Notes: generated by a model not told the origin, from the sequence alone. Shown: positions 44,129 through 53,866, counted from the first letter of the stretch. The stretch is DNA of 60,805 nucleotides from JANMCE01 sp963791625 (GCA_963791625.1 CAWBTA010000013.1:1-60805); one strand, 5' to 3'. Numbers and translations: made by a program.

Positions 44129-46161
44129 GGTCGAACTTTCTCTGGAGCGCTGACGGGCGTGAGTACTTGGCGGGTGAGGATCTGCTGCACGATGTCATCA
44201 ACATCGGTCGGCATACCCAGGAAGTAACCCTGGGCGGCGTTGCATCCCATTTCGGTCAGCAGTTGCAGCGTCTCGGCATCCTCGACACCTTCGGCGATGG
44301 TCGTGAGGTTGAGGTTGGCCGCAAGGTCGATAATGCAGCGCACGATCATCCGGTCGCCATTATTGGTGCAGAGGTCCTTCACGAAGGAGCGGTCGATCTT
44401 GATGGCGTCGAGCTGCAGGCTGCGGAGGTGGGCAAGTGAGCTGTAGCCGGTGCCGAAGTCGTCAACGGAGATGCGCACGCCGAGGCGCTTCAGTTTGCCG
44501 AGGATCACTTCGGCGCGAGCCGGGTCGGCCGTCACGGTATTCTCGGTGATCTCGAACTCGAGCCCGTTGGCCGGAATCTCGAATTGGCGCAGCACCTCAT
44601 CGACCGCCTCCGGGAAGCGGTAGTCCGACAAGTTGCGGGCCGAGATGTTCACCGCGATTGGAACGTTGATGCCTCGCTTTCGCCACCGTTCCGCCTGGGC
44701 TGCGGCCTGACGGATGACCATCATGGTGATCTCATCCATCAGTTCGGTCTGCTCGGCCACCGGCATGAAATACCCAGCCGTCAACAGCCCCCGAGTCGGG
44801 TGGTTCCATCGAATGAGGGCTTCCACGCCTGAGATGGTGCTCGTCTTCAGATCGACCTTCGGCTGGTACATCAAGAACAACTCGTGGTCGTTGGTGAGCG
44901 CGTGGCGCAGCTCGCCCAGCAGTCCGAGACGCGTGGGGCCGTTGCGGTCAAGCTCGCCGTCGTAGACCTGCACACCGAGCTGGCCGACTTTGGCCTGGTA
45001 CATCGCTGCGTCCGCGTGGCCAAGCAGGGTGTCGATGTCGTCACCATGTTCGGGGAAGACCGCGAGGCCGACGCTGCCGCTCACGATCATGGGCACACCG
45101 TCCACCTCGAGGGGCTCCTGCAGCGCCGCGGCAATAGAGGACGCCGCGCTGGACGCCGCCGCCAACGTCGTGGTGTTTCCGAGCAAGATGGCAAACTCGT
45201 CACCACCCAGGCGGGCGATGACATCGTCGGACCGGCAGTGTTCGACCAGGCGAGTAGCGACGTGTTTGAGGGCCAAGTCGCCGACAGCGTGGCCCAGCCG
45301 GTCGTTGATCTCCTTGAACCCGTTGAGGTCGATGACGACAATGCCGACGACGCGGTTACGGGTGCGGGCGCCGCTGAGAGCGAGTTCGGATTGCTGGTAG
45401 AACATGCGCCGGTTCGGGAGGCCGGTCAGGAGGTCATGGGTTGCTTCATAGCGGTGACTCATGCCGGACTTGGCACTCATGTAGATGCCGGCGATAACGG
45501 CGAGCAGCATGGGAATCACCACGACGGAACGAACAGCCATCACGACCAGCACCGGGGCCATGGCCACCAGCAGTAGGTCAATCGCCCAGGTCGGAGCGAG
45601 CGCATCTCGGAGAACGGCAAAGATCGAGCGCTTGTGGCTCAATGACAGGACACCGCAGATGAGTGCGGTGTTCACCAGAATGGCAGCGAGCCCAGCGAGC
45701 ATGACCGCGACAACCCAGGCGAAAGAGGGGCCGGCCGGGTTCCAGATGTCGTCTCGCTTGCCGAACGCGGCGACGATCCACTCGGCGGCTGCCAGCGAGA
45801 GGGTGATTTGTGCGACGTTGAAGGCGATACGGCGAGCCATCTTCTTCGAACGCATCTCGAGCGCCGCACTAACGAGGGCAACAATGCCAAGGGCGACGCC
45901 CAGAGGGGCAAGGCAGACAAGCCCGATACTGAACGTCCAGGTCGCGGTGATCCCGCCGCCCTCAGGCCCTGAACGCCATTCCAACGGCTTCAATTCGCCG
46001 ATAATCAGCAGCACGACGAACAGTCCAAACACCGAGCCGTTATGGCCGAGCGGTTGGACCAGTGTCGTCTTGGCCAGAGTGATGGCGAGGACCGCAGCGC
46101 CGGCGGCGATGACTGCGCCAACAAACGCAGTCACCACTCGGCCGCGCATTCGATTCGACAT
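44125..46161 (-). CDS. Membrane-anchored GGDEF-EAL cyclic-di-GMP protein
   Basis: 678 residues. The first 235 residues hold about seven to eight membrane spans. GGDEF domain about 240-400 with HDLLTGLPNRR, the active motif RLGGDEFAI intact; EAL domain about 415-670 with GVEALIRWNHP, EITENTV, DDFGTGYSS and KIDRSFV. Both domains look catalytically complete, so it may both make and break c-di-GMP or switch between the two. I chose ATG 46161 since AGGAGG lies eight bases before it; a GTG at 46170 would be too close to that site. It probably follows the small peptide gene at 46257-46349. Confidence 0.92.
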   Translation of the reverse strand: MSNRMRGRVVTAFVGAVIAAGAAVLAITLAKTTLVQPLGHNGSVFGLFVVLLIIGELKPLEWRSGPEGGGITATWTFSIGLVCLAPLGVALGIVALVSAALEMRSKKMARRIAFNVAQITLSLAAAEWIVAAFGKRDDIWNPAGPSFAWVVAVMLAGLAAILVNTALICGVLSLSHKRSIFAVLRDALAPTWAIDLLLVAMAPVLVVMAVRSVVVIPMLLAVIAGIYMSAKSGMSHRYEATHDLLTGLPNRRMFYQQSELALSGARTRNRVVGIVVIDLNGFKEINDRLGHAVGDLALKHVATRLVEHCRSDDVIARLGGDEFAILLGNTTTLAAASSAASSIAAALQEPLEVDGVPMIVSGSVGLAVFPEHGDDIDTLLGHADAAMYQAKVGQLGVQVYDGELDRNGPTRLGLLGELRHALTNDHELFLMYQPKVDLKTSTISGVEALIRWNHPTRGLLTAGYFMPVAEQTELMDEITMMVIRQAAAQAERWRKRGINVPIAVNISARNLSDYRFPEAVDEVLRQFEIPANGLEFEITENTVTADPARAEVILGKLKRLGVRISVDDFGTGYSSLAHLRSLQLDAIKIDRSFVKDLCTNNGDRMIVRCIIDLAANLNLTTIAEGVEDAETLQLLTEMGCNAAQGYFLGMPTDVDDIVQQILTRQVLTPVSAPEKVRP

Positions 46162-46256
46162 CCTCAACACCTCCTACCGATCTCGGGACGAATTCCAGAT
46201 AGACAATCGGCATGCGAAGGTATTTTGTTGAGGATCCGCACAACGACTTGACGAGA

Positions 46257-46349
46257 TCACCACCACTTCAACGGGGCAGCGAAAACCGCAACTGCGGCGC
46301 CGACTCCACCAATGAGCTGGGCGATCCGGAACATTTGTGACTTCTTCAT
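46257..46349 (-). CDS. Small hydrophobic peptide, 30 aa
   Basis: ATG 46349 is preceded at six bases by a perfect AGGAGG. The frame MKKSQMFRIAQLIGGVG continues with a hydrophobic AAVAVFAAPLKWW end and stops at 46257. A basic N-terminus, one short membrane-type segment and a WW tail suggest a membrane peptide. It lies 95 bases upstream of the GGDEF-EAL gene on the same strand. Not recognised; the strong ribosome site is the main support. Confidence 0.6.
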   Translation of the reverse strand: MKKSQMFRIAQLIGGVGAAVAVFAAPLKWW

Positions 46350-46529
46350 GAGACACCTCCTGGGGTGATGCATTTCGGGGAAGCGGGGCTTCCGTCGGCT
46401 GAACAGCTATTTCATCGACCGATTTGTCGACCAACTCCACTAAGAACCCCGATGGAAGCTCGCAAGGATTCGTCAGGTGCGAAACGGCACGAACCACGCG
46501 GAGAACCACCGTTAGGCTGACGCACCTAC

Positions 46530-48263
46530 ATGTTGACTCGACTGCTTCGCACCTATCTCCGTCGCTATAAGCCTGTGTTGGCGGGGGTGGTTGGCCTGCA
46601 GTTCGTGCAGACGGTCGCCGCTCTCTACCTGCCCCGGTTGTTCGCCGACATCATTGACAAGGGCGTGGCCAGGGGGAACAACCGTTACGTGTGGACGACC
46701 GGGTCGGTGATGCTCGTCATCGCAGTTGTCCAGGTTGTCTTTGCGATTGGTGCGGTCTACTTCGGGTCACGCGCCGCGATGGGGTTCGGGCGTGACGTGC
46801 GAGGAGCCCTGTTCCACAAGGTCGGGGCCTTCTCGGCTCGCGAGGTCGGTGAGCTGGGTGCTCCGTCGCTGATCACTCGCATCACCAACGATGTGCAGCA
46901 GGTACAGATGCTCGTGTTGATGACGTGCACCTTGCTGGTGGCCGCGCCCATCACTGCGGTCGGCGGCATCATTATGGCGTTGCGGGTTGATACCGGTCTG
47001 TCGTCGATTCTGTTGGTTTCGATACCGGCGTTGGCCATCGGCATCGGCATTGTCATTGCCCGGATGGTTCCGCAGTTTCGACTGATGCAGGACCGCATCG
47101 ACGCAGTAAACCGAGTCCTTCGGGAGCAGATCACCGGCATGCGTGTCGTGCGGGCGTTCGTGCGTGAGCCCCATGAGACGCGCCGCTTCGCCAAGGTCAA
47201 CGATGATGTCACCGAAACCTCACTGCGCGCCGGTCGGTTGATGGCGTTCTTCTTCCCGATCGTCATCATGGTGCTCAATGTGTCGAGCGCGGCCGTGTTG
47301 TGGTTCGGAGGGAGCCGAGTCGACAAGGGCACCCTGTCGGTCGGGTCGATGATTGCCTTCCTGAGCTACCTGAGCCAGATCCTGATCTCGGTGATGCAGG
47401 CCACGTTCATGGCCGTGATGATTCCTCGTGCCGCGGTTTGCGCCGAACGCATTCAAGAAGTGCTTGACACCGTTCCATCGGTGGTAACCGCAACCAACCC
47501 TGTGCGCGAACTCGTGGGCCCGTCCAGCCTTGAACTGCGAGACGCGAGCTTCCAGTATCCCGGTGCCGAAACGGCGGTGCTGGAAGGTATCGCCCTTCGC
47601 TGTCGTGCCGGTGAGACGACAGCCATCATCGGCAGCACCGGTTCAGGGAAGACCACGCTGCTCGGGCTCATTCCCCGCTTGTTCGACGTGACCGACGGCT
47701 CGGTACTGATGAACGATGTGGACATTCGCGACCTCGATCCCGACGTGCTGCGCGCTCGGATCGGGCTGGTGCCGCAGAAGCCGTATCTGTTCTCCGGCAC
47801 CGTCGCCACCAACCTTCGTTACGGCAAGCCGGACGCTACCGACGACGAGTTGTGGGAGGCATTGACGGTTGCGCAAGCCGCCGACTTCGTGCGGGCCTTG
47901 CCCGATCAGCTCGACAGTGCGATTTTGCAGGGTGGGTCAAACGTATCGGGTGGCCAACGCCAGCGACTCGCCATCGCCCGGGCGCTCGTGCGTCGCCCTG
48001 AGATTTACCTGTTTGACGACTCGTTTTCTGCTCTCGACCTCGTCACCGACGCCAACCTGCGCGCTGCGCTGAAGCCCTACACCGCGGATGCCGCCGTGCT
48101 GATCGTGGCGCAACGTATTTCCACTATCCGCGCTGCCGAACAGATTCTGGTTCTCGAAGACGGAAAGACCGTCGGCCTCGGCACCCACGAGGAGCTGTTG
48201 AGAGACTGCCCGACCTACGGTGAGATCGCGGCCTCGCAAGCGACCGAGTCGGCGGCGGCATGA
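46530..48263 (+). CDS. ABC exporter half-transporter with degenerate ATP site
   Basis: 577 residues: six-span membrane domain (about 1-310) and ATPase (about 330-570). Walker A GSTGSGKTTLLG, signature NVSGGQRQRLAIARAL, Walker B IYLFDDSFSALD. The catalytic Glu after Walker B is Asp, as in the degenerate-site member of heterodimeric exporters like BmrC/YheI. The stop overlaps the next transporter start by four bases. Likely exports a drug-like or lipid substrate. Confidence 0.93.
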   Translation: MLTRLLRTYLRRYKPVLAGVVGLQFVQTVAALYLPRLFADIIDKGVARGNNRYVWTTGSVMLVIAVVQVVFAIGAVYFGSRAAMGFGRDVRGALFHKVGAFSAREVGELGAPSLITRITNDVQQVQMLVLMTCTLLVAAPITAVGGIIMALRVDTGLSSILLVSIPALAIGIGIVIARMVPQFRLMQDRIDAVNRVLREQITGMRVVRAFVREPHETRRFAKVNDDVTETSLRAGRLMAFFFPIVIMVLNVSSAAVLWFGGSRVDKGTLSVGSMIAFLSYLSQILISVMQATFMAVMIPRAAVCAERIQEVLDTVPSVVTATNPVRELVGPSSLELRDASFQYPGAETAVLEGIALRCRAGETTAIIGSTGSGKTTLLGLIPRLFDVTDGSVLMNDVDIRDLDPDVLRARIGLVPQKPYLFSGTVATNLRYGKPDATDDELWEALTVAQAADFVRALPDQLDSAILQGGSNVSGGQRQRLAIARALVRRPEIYLFDDSFSALDLVTDANLRAALKPYTADAAVLIVAQRISTIRAAEQILVLEDGKTVGLGTHEELLRDCPTYGEIAASQATESAAA

Positions 48264-50143
48264 GCACGACACCGAAGGCGCCCAAGGCTCCGGAGGCGTA
48301 TCGACCACCATCGTCGGAGCTGCGCGGCGGTCCGGGTTCGGGTCGCATGCCGGGCGGATTCGGTATGCCGACTGAGAAGTCGAAGGACTTCAAATCGTCG
48401 GCACGTCGGTTAGTGCACTGCCTGCGACCCGAGCGGGTTTTGGTGGCGACAGTGCTCGGATTCGGTGTCATCAGTGTGGTGTGCGGCGTGATCGGCCCGA
48501 AAATTCTGGGGCACGCCACCGACATCATCTTCAGCGGCGCGCGCAGCAAGCAGGGGGTCGACTTTGCGGCGCTACGCCGCACGATCGCCCAGGCCGTCGT
48601 ACTGTTCGTCGCGTCCTCGGTCCTGGCCTATCTGCAGTCGTTTCTTCTGGCCGGCGCCGTGCAGCGCACGATGCGCAAAATGCGCTCGGACGTGGAGGAC
48701 AAGCTCAATCGGCTGCCCCTTGGTTACGTCGACCGTCAGCCTCGCGGTGATCTGCTGAGCCGGGTCACCAACGACATCGACAACATCGCCCAGAGCCTGC
48801 AACAGACGCTGAGCCAGCTGCTCATATCGATCATGACATTGATCGGCGTGATCATCATGATGGTCATCATCTCGCCGCTTCTTGCCCTCGTCGCCATCAT
48901 CACCGTTCCGCTGTCGATCTTCATCATGCGCGGGATTGCAGCCCGATCGCGCGAGAGGTTCAAGGCGCAGTGGAAGCACACCGGCATGCTCAACGCTCAG
49001 GTGGAGGAAGCCTTCACCGGCCACGCCATCGTGAAGGCGTTCGGGCGTCATGCCGAAGTAGAGGAACGCTTCCGACAAAAGAATGAGGAGCTGTACGAGG
49101 CCAGCTTTTGGGCGCAGTTCATCTCGGGCATCATCCAACCGTCCATGATGTTCCTCGGCAACCTGAACTACGTGGCCATCGCCGTCATCGGCGGGCTGCG
49201 GGTGGCCGCTGGCGCCATCACTCTCGGTGACGTGCAGGCGTTCATTTCGTACTCGCGTCAGTTCACCCAGCCCCTCACCCAGGTGGCCTCCATGATGAAT
49301 GTGCTGCAGTCCGGCATTGCGTCGGCGGAGCGGGTCTTTCATCTTCTGGACGCCGAAGAACAGACGATGGAAGCGCACGCGCTCACCTCGGACGAGCCGC
49401 ATGGTCGGGTGGAGTTCAGCAATGTGTCGTTCGCCTACAACCCGGACCGGCCGCTGATTCAGGACCTTTCGCTGGTAGCGCAGCCCGGCCAGACCATAGC
49501 CATCGTCGGTCCGACGGGCGCGGGCAAGACCACCCTGGTCAACCTCATCATGCGGTTCTACGAAGTGGATGCCGGCAACATCACTCTTGACGGCGTGGAC
49601 ATTGCCACGCTGCCGCGGGCCGCGTTGCGATCAAACGTCGGCATGGTGCTGCAGGATACGTGGCTCTTCAAAGGCACCATCCGTGAAAACATCGCCTACG
49701 GCAATCTCGACGCCACTGACGAGCAGATCATGGCGGCGGCCAAAGCCACCTACGTGGACCGCTTTGTGCACTCCCTGCCCGATGGCTACGACACCATCAT
49801 CGATGACGAGGGCGGCACGATCAGCGCCGGTGAAAAGCAGCTGCTCACCATCGCCCGAGCGTTCCTGTCTGATCCGGCCATGCTCATCCTTGATGAAGCC
49901 ACTAGCTCGGTCGACACCCGAACCGAGATACTGATCCGCCGGGCCATGACTGCCCTTCGATCGGAGCGCACCAGCTTCGTCATCGCCCACCGTTTGTCCA
50001 CCATCCGTGACGCGGACCTCATCTTGGTCATGGAAGCCGGCCAAATCGTTGAGCAGGGCAACCACGACCAGCTGCTCGCCGCCAATGGCGCCTACGCCAC
50101 CCTCTACAATGCCCAGTTCACCAACGCCGCGGCTTCGGACTAG
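48260..50143 (+). CDS. ABC exporter half-transporter, partner subunit
   Basis: 627 residues with a Pro/Gly-rich N-terminal tail (GGPGSGRMPGGFGMP about 25-40), a six-span domain and an ATPase. Walker A GPTGAGKTTLV, Walker B MLILDEATSSVD with the catalytic Glu, but the signature reads ISAGEKQLLTIARA instead of SGGQ. The two degenerate positions of the pair complement each other, leaving one full ATP site formed by this Walker B and the partner's SGGQ. BmrCD/YheHI-like heterodimer. Confidence 0.93.
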   Translation: MSTTPKAPKAPEAYRPPSSELRGGPGSGRMPGGFGMPTEKSKDFKSSARRLVHCLRPERVLVATVLGFGVISVVCGVIGPKILGHATDIIFSGARSKQGVDFAALRRTIAQAVVLFVASSVLAYLQSFLLAGAVQRTMRKMRSDVEDKLNRLPLGYVDRQPRGDLLSRVTNDIDNIAQSLQQTLSQLLISIMTLIGVIIMMVIISPLLALVAIITVPLSIFIMRGIAARSRERFKAQWKHTGMLNAQVEEAFTGHAIVKAFGRHAEVEERFRQKNEELYEASFWAQFISGIIQPSMMFLGNLNYVAIAVIGGLRVAAGAITLGDVQAFISYSRQFTQPLTQVASMMNVLQSGIASAERVFHLLDAEEQTMEAHALTSDEPHGRVEFSNVSFAYNPDRPLIQDLSLVAQPGQTIAIVGPTGAGKTTLVNLIMRFYEVDAGNITLDGVDIATLPRAALRSNVGMVLQDTWLFKGTIRENIAYGNLDATDEQIMAAAKATYVDRFVHSLPDGYDTIIDDEGGTISAGEKQLLTIARAFLSDPAMLILDEATSSVDTRTEILIRRAMTALRSERTSFVIAHRLSTIRDADLILVMEAGQIVEQGNHDQLLAANGAYATLYNAQFTNAAASD

Positions 50144-50421
50144 GAACCCCCGAGCAGGTCGTGAATTCCGATGTGGTGAGGTGGTGCGGCCGCAGGTCGC
50201 TGACGGATTTCTTGTCTGGGTCCATCAGGGTTAGTGACCAGTCACAGTTCACATTCGCCAGAACCGCTGGTGAGTTCAGACTGTACGTTCACCCTGACGG
50301 ACTCCAACAGAATTGGCTGCCTCCTTGGTCGATCCAAGCGAAGCCCTAACACGTGCCGTCGCGCACGTAGCCACAATGACCATCCCTGGACAACAAACTG
50401 CATCGGCCACAACGGAGTTCG
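50144..50421. other. Non-coding gap of 278 bases
   Basis: Lies between the convergent exporter and alpha/beta hydrolase genes. A short GTGAC-CA-GTCAC repeat near 50235 is the only symmetry noticed. No gene or clear terminator is seen. Confidence 0.45.
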
Positions 50422-51268
50422 TCAGTTTGAGGAGGCGTGTTTGCGGATGTCCTGGGCGATGGTGAACGGATCTTCGAATGGGCCGAAGTGACCGATGTGG
50501 TCGTAGTGCAACAACGTCGCGTTGGCGAGGCCCTTTGCCACGAACGGGCCGAGCAGGGCTGGGTCGAGCGATTCGTGCGTCTGGCCAACGGCAATGACGG
50601 TGGGCGTGACGACATCAGCGACTCGCTCGATCTGCATGGACCGAGCCTCCTCGAAGATGCGGGCCTCGTTCCCGGGGAGACACTTGAGGCTGACGCTGCC
50701 GTCAGGGTTGTCGACAAAACCGTTGTCGACGTAGTCGACCAGGAACTCGGCGCGAATGCTGTTCAGCGGAGGGCGACTGGCGTAGCGGTAAAGCACTTCC
50801 TCGCGAGAGGCAAACGTGTCACGCCGCTTGCCGCGCCGCGTTGGCCATCAAATTCTGTCCGGTCATCGGAAAGTCGGAGGGGAATGCGATCGGCTCGTAC
50901 AGAAAGAAGGACCGGAACGTACCGGGGCGACGATGTTCGGCGAGGGCCAGAACGCCGCCGCCCATCGAATGGCCAAACGCGTGCGGCGAGCCGTCACCAA
51001 TACGGTTGGCAACTGCGAGGACATCATCGGCGAGGCGGTCCCAATCCAGGTCGATGTCTGGCTGAGCGCTGGAGTTCCCGTGGCCGCGCACATCGAGGGC
51101 CACGACCTGGAACGTGTCGGTGAGTTCGCGGGCGAAGGCTCGGTACATCGGTGCGCAAAAACCTGTCGCGTGCACGAGCAGGAGAGGCTCGCCCGAGCCG
51201 CCGAATTCATAGACCGCAATGGTGTTTCCATCGGCGCTCGCTATGGTCCAGTCCGGCTCGACAATCAC
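50422..51268 (-). CDS. Alpha/beta hydrolase (frameshifted)
   Basis: The N-terminal part from ATG 51268 has LLLVHATGFCA, VVALDVRGHGNS and the nucleophile motif FGHSMGGG (about 97). It meets a stop at 50819, while the C-terminal half (LYRYASRPPLNSIRAEFL, then HIGHFGPFEDP with the catalytic His) goes on in another frame to 50422. One extra base near 50820-50835 explains it. Joined, the protein has about 280 residues, normal for the family. Probably an esterase or epoxide hydrolase-like enzyme; substrate unknown. Confidence 0.83.
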
Positions 51269-51363
51269 ACCAACATCTTCGCATCCAGCTCGCGTACCGA
51301 GCGAGCCGAGCGGTCGGGCTCAGCCGTTGACCCCGCTACGTGCTCTGGTAGCGTCAAGCCGCG

Positions 51364-52830
51364 ATGCACGCACCGGAGGGGTCATTTTCACGACACCGAC
51401 CGACGCAGTCGCTTGTCGCCGTGGTGGTCTGCTTGGTACCCGTGTTGGCCTATCTGCGCACGCGAACGTGGATCAGCGATGATCTGGCGCAGCCGGTTGC
51501 GTTGACGACATGGCGGCCATTCGGTGGGAGTCACTTCGCCGTCGCGGCCGACACGTTCTGGCTGAAGTGGCCGTTCATGATCGTGGTGAACCAACTGGGG
51601 TTTTCGCGCCTCGCCGTCGCTGGGCTCGTAGCGATCTTTCTTGTCATCATGGGTCTGGCCTACCTTGCTGTCGTTGCGTTGGCGGGGCGCAAGACCTCAC
51701 CTTTCGCGGCCTGGGCGAGCCTGCTTTGGTTCTGGTCGTTACCACCTTTCTTTATCTACGCAATCACCGACACGGCAGGCCGGAATCTTGAGATCACGGT
51801 CGGCGTGCTGGCTGCCTACGGGTTGGGGGCAGCCATTGTGCGCTCGTCATGGGTCGGCGCGGTGGCGATGTCGTTGGTGATAGCAGCGCTGCTTGTGCAC
51901 GATCCGTTCTCGCTTCTTTATCTCGTGGTGCCAGTGCTCTTGGTGTGGCGCCGGGGGTGGCGGGGTTTCGTATGGTTGATCGGGTGCGTTGTCACGGCGC
52001 AGGGTGTGGCGATTGGTCTGCGGAGGATGCTGCGTTGGTCAGACGTGATCATCGGTGAGCGTCCGTTTGCGTTGACGCCCGCCAAGCAGTTCGGTGCCCG
52101 CGTGCGCGAGATTTCGAAGTGGATACTGTCGTTTGCTGGCTTCCGAGACGGGCGAGTGACGGGGTGGCCGGGTCGCCTCACACAGGTCACCAGCGTGATG
52201 GTGGCGTTGCTCGTTGTGGCGGTGCTCGTCGAGGTCGTGTGGCGTCGCCGTGGACGACAGCTTCCGGCCATTGGGGTGGCGCTGATACTCGTAACGATTG
52301 CGGCCTTCGTGTTCTACCGAGGCGCGAGCGGTTCGGCTCGTTATCTCACCCCGGTCTTCGTCGGGGTTGCCCTGATACTTGCATCTGCAACAAACAGGTG
52401 GCTGCGCATCCTGGTGATCATGACGGGTCTGCTCTCTGTGGTAACGCCCTTGGCCACCTGGAATGATCGGCCGGTTGGCAACGCCTTCGAGCGCGATCTA
52501 CAGCGCGTTATCGAACAGCGACACCTCACCGTGGGCTACGGCGACTACTGGCATGCTCAGGTGGTGACCTATTTCTCATCAACCAGGGTTCGTGCGATGT
52601 CGGTGACATGCCTTGGCCACGAGTTCGCCCGTGATGTGACCTTCGCCGATGAGCGTCAGTTCGAGCGGGCGGCCGATCGCATGTTCTTCGTCTTCCGTCC
52701 AACCACCGTGGGGACGTGCTCGCTCGATGATGCGCGATCGCAGTTCGGCGCGACCAAGGAAGAGGTTCGAGTCACCGACGATGCCATCGTGCTGGTATTC
52801 GACCACGACATCAGTGGCAACCTGCGCTAA
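51364..52830 (+). CDS. Multi-span membrane protein, GT-C glycosyltransferase-like
   Basis: 488 residues with about ten membrane spans (VAVVVCLVPVLAYLRTRTW at the start, several in the middle, last near residue 350) and a C-terminal soluble tail of about 130 residues. TWISDDLAQP near residue 38 recalls the acidic loop after the first span of GT-C sugar transferases. No firm family assignment. Its last codons (HDISGNLR) are in the 29-bp repeat that flanks the Uma2 gene. Confidence 0.7.
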   Translation: MHAPEGSFSRHRPTQSLVAVVVCLVPVLAYLRTRTWISDDLAQPVALTTWRPFGGSHFAVAADTFWLKWPFMIVVNQLGFSRLAVAGLVAIFLVIMGLAYLAVVALAGRKTSPFAAWASLLWFWSLPPFFIYAITDTAGRNLEITVGVLAAYGLGAAIVRSSWVGAVAMSLVIAALLVHDPFSLLYLVVPVLLVWRRGWRGFVWLIGCVVTAQGVAIGLRRMLRWSDVIIGERPFALTPAKQFGARVREISKWILSFAGFRDGRVTGWPGRLTQVTSVMVALLVVAVLVEVVWRRRGRQLPAIGVALILVTIAAFVFYRGASGSARYLTPVFVGVALILASATNRWLRILVIMTGLLSVVTPLATWNDRPVGNAFERDLQRVIEQRHLTVGYGDYWHAQVVTYFSSTRVRAMSVTCLGHEFARDVTFADERQFERAADRMFFVFRPTTVGTCSLDDARSQFGATKEEVRVTDDAIVLVFDHDISGNLR

Positions 52831-52833
52831 GCG
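52805..52833 (+). repeat. 29-bp direct repeat, left copy
   Basis: Covers the last eight codons and stop of the membrane protein gene. Matches 53419-53447 with one mismatch (CATCAGT versus CATCAGC). The copies enclose the Uma2 gene. Confidence 0.85.
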
Positions 52834-52836
52834 GCG

Positions 52837-53382
52837 TTAGGCGTAGAGCTTGTTGATGTCGATCGTGACGACCGGGCAGGGGAGGAACAGCACGCCATCG
52901 AGGCCTTGGGTCTCGTGTTTCCAAGGCGCTTCGGCGTTGACTCGGATGTGCGACTCGACCATTGGCATCTCGGGGTCGACGATGAGATAGCTGAGCAGAT
53001 GGGGAATGGCCAAGTAGCTGTGCAGCTTTTCCCGTCGATCAACGGTAGCCGTAGATGGCGAGAGCACTTCGACGATCAGACACGGCGACGTGCGCACCAG
53101 GTCATCGTTATCGCTCGCCTCGCAGCAAACCATCAGGTCCGGGTAATACACCGCCGTATCGCCGATCTGGAGCTTCATGTCAGCGATAAAGGTGTCGCAA
53201 CCCTTTGCCTGAGCGGTTGGAGCAAGAGCGACGGCCCAACGAGTCACCATTCTGTTGTGGCCGGCTCGAGCACCGGCCATGGCATACATCGCTCCGCTGA
53301 CGTACTCATGCTTGACGTCGTTACCCTCTTCGATGGCGAAGTACTCAGCCAGGCTGAGGAACTGGCGAGCAGCGACGGACAT
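52837..53382 (-). CDS. Uma2-family PD-(D/E)XK nuclease-like protein
   Basis: 181-residue Uma2/DUF820 protein. FLSLAEYFAIEEGNDVKHEYVSG opens the family pattern, GAMYAMAGARAGHNRMV follows, and the nuclease motif is VYYPDLMV (Asp about 82) with PCLIVEVLSPST (Glu about 104) and DRREK (Lys about 117). The role of the family is unclear; genes of this family spread and multiply easily. This copy is enclosed by a 29-bp direct repeat and lies opposite to its neighbour, which suggests insertion. Confidence 0.88.
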   Translation of the reverse strand: MSVAARQFLSLAEYFAIEEGNDVKHEYVSGAMYAMAGARAGHNRMVTRWAVALAPTAQAKGCDTFIADMKLQIGDTAVYYPDLMVCCEASDNDDLVRTSPCLIVEVLSPSTATVDRREKLHSYLAIPHLLSYLIVDPEMPMVESHIRVNAEAPWKHETQGLDGVLFLPCPVVTIDINKLYA

Positions 53383-53418
53383 GGCGTAAGCCTACCTGCG
53401 ACTCGCTCCTGCGTGAGA

Positions 53419-53447
53419 ACGACATCAGCGGCAACCTGCGCTAAGCG
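53419..53447 (+). repeat. 29-bp direct repeat, right copy
   Basis: Near-exact copy of the 3' end of the membrane protein gene, including its TAA stop. It is preceded by CGTGAGAACGACATC and overlaps the last codons of the NUDIX gene on the other strand. Confidence 0.85.
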
Positions 53448-53866
53448 AACATCAGGGCCCGTGCGTCGGCGAAGTCCTTGAGGTAGTGCGAGAGCGCACT
53501 GACGACATGCACATCGCGTTCGTGGGTGAGACGGCTGCCCGCCGACGACAACGAAATCCAGGCAATGGCATCGACTTCGGCGTTGGGGCGAAAGGCTCCT
53601 GACCGTGGTTCCATGGCCCAAAAGCGCACCTGCTTCTTGCGATCCTTGCGGTCCAGATAGGTCACGGTGAGCAGTTCGTGGTTGGTGACGCAGAGGAATC
53701 CGGTTTCCTCGCGTACCTCGCGTAGGGCACACGTTCGGGCCGCTTCACCGCGGCGCTGTTTGCCCTTCGGCAGCGACCACACGCCGCGGCGCGTACGGAT
53801 GAGCAGGACCTCGATCTCGCTGTTTTCCTCTGCACGCCAAAGTGCGCCGCCTGCCGCCAGGATCAC
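53441..53866 (-). CDS. NUDIX hydrolase
   Basis: 141-residue protein with a complete Nudix box: GKQRRGEAARTCALREVREETGF fits G-x5-E-x7-REV-x-EE-x-G (about residues 35-57; shown as key positions G, E, REV, EE). It resembles the NUDIX half of MutT1-type proteins (LPKGK). It hydrolyses a nucleoside diphosphate linked to another moiety. Stop codon lies in the right copy of the direct repeat. Confidence 0.9.
   Translation of the reverse strand: MILAAGGALWRAEENSEIEVLLIRTRRGVWSLPKGKQRRGEAARTCALREVREETGFLCVTNHELLTVTYLDRKDRKKQVRFWAMEPRSGAFRPNAEVDAIAWISLSSAGSRLTHERDVHVVSALSHYLKDFADARALMFA

Noticed and set aside
52805..53447. Insertion sequence
   Set aside because: Direct repeats flank the Uma2 gene, but there is no transposase and no terminal inverted repeats.
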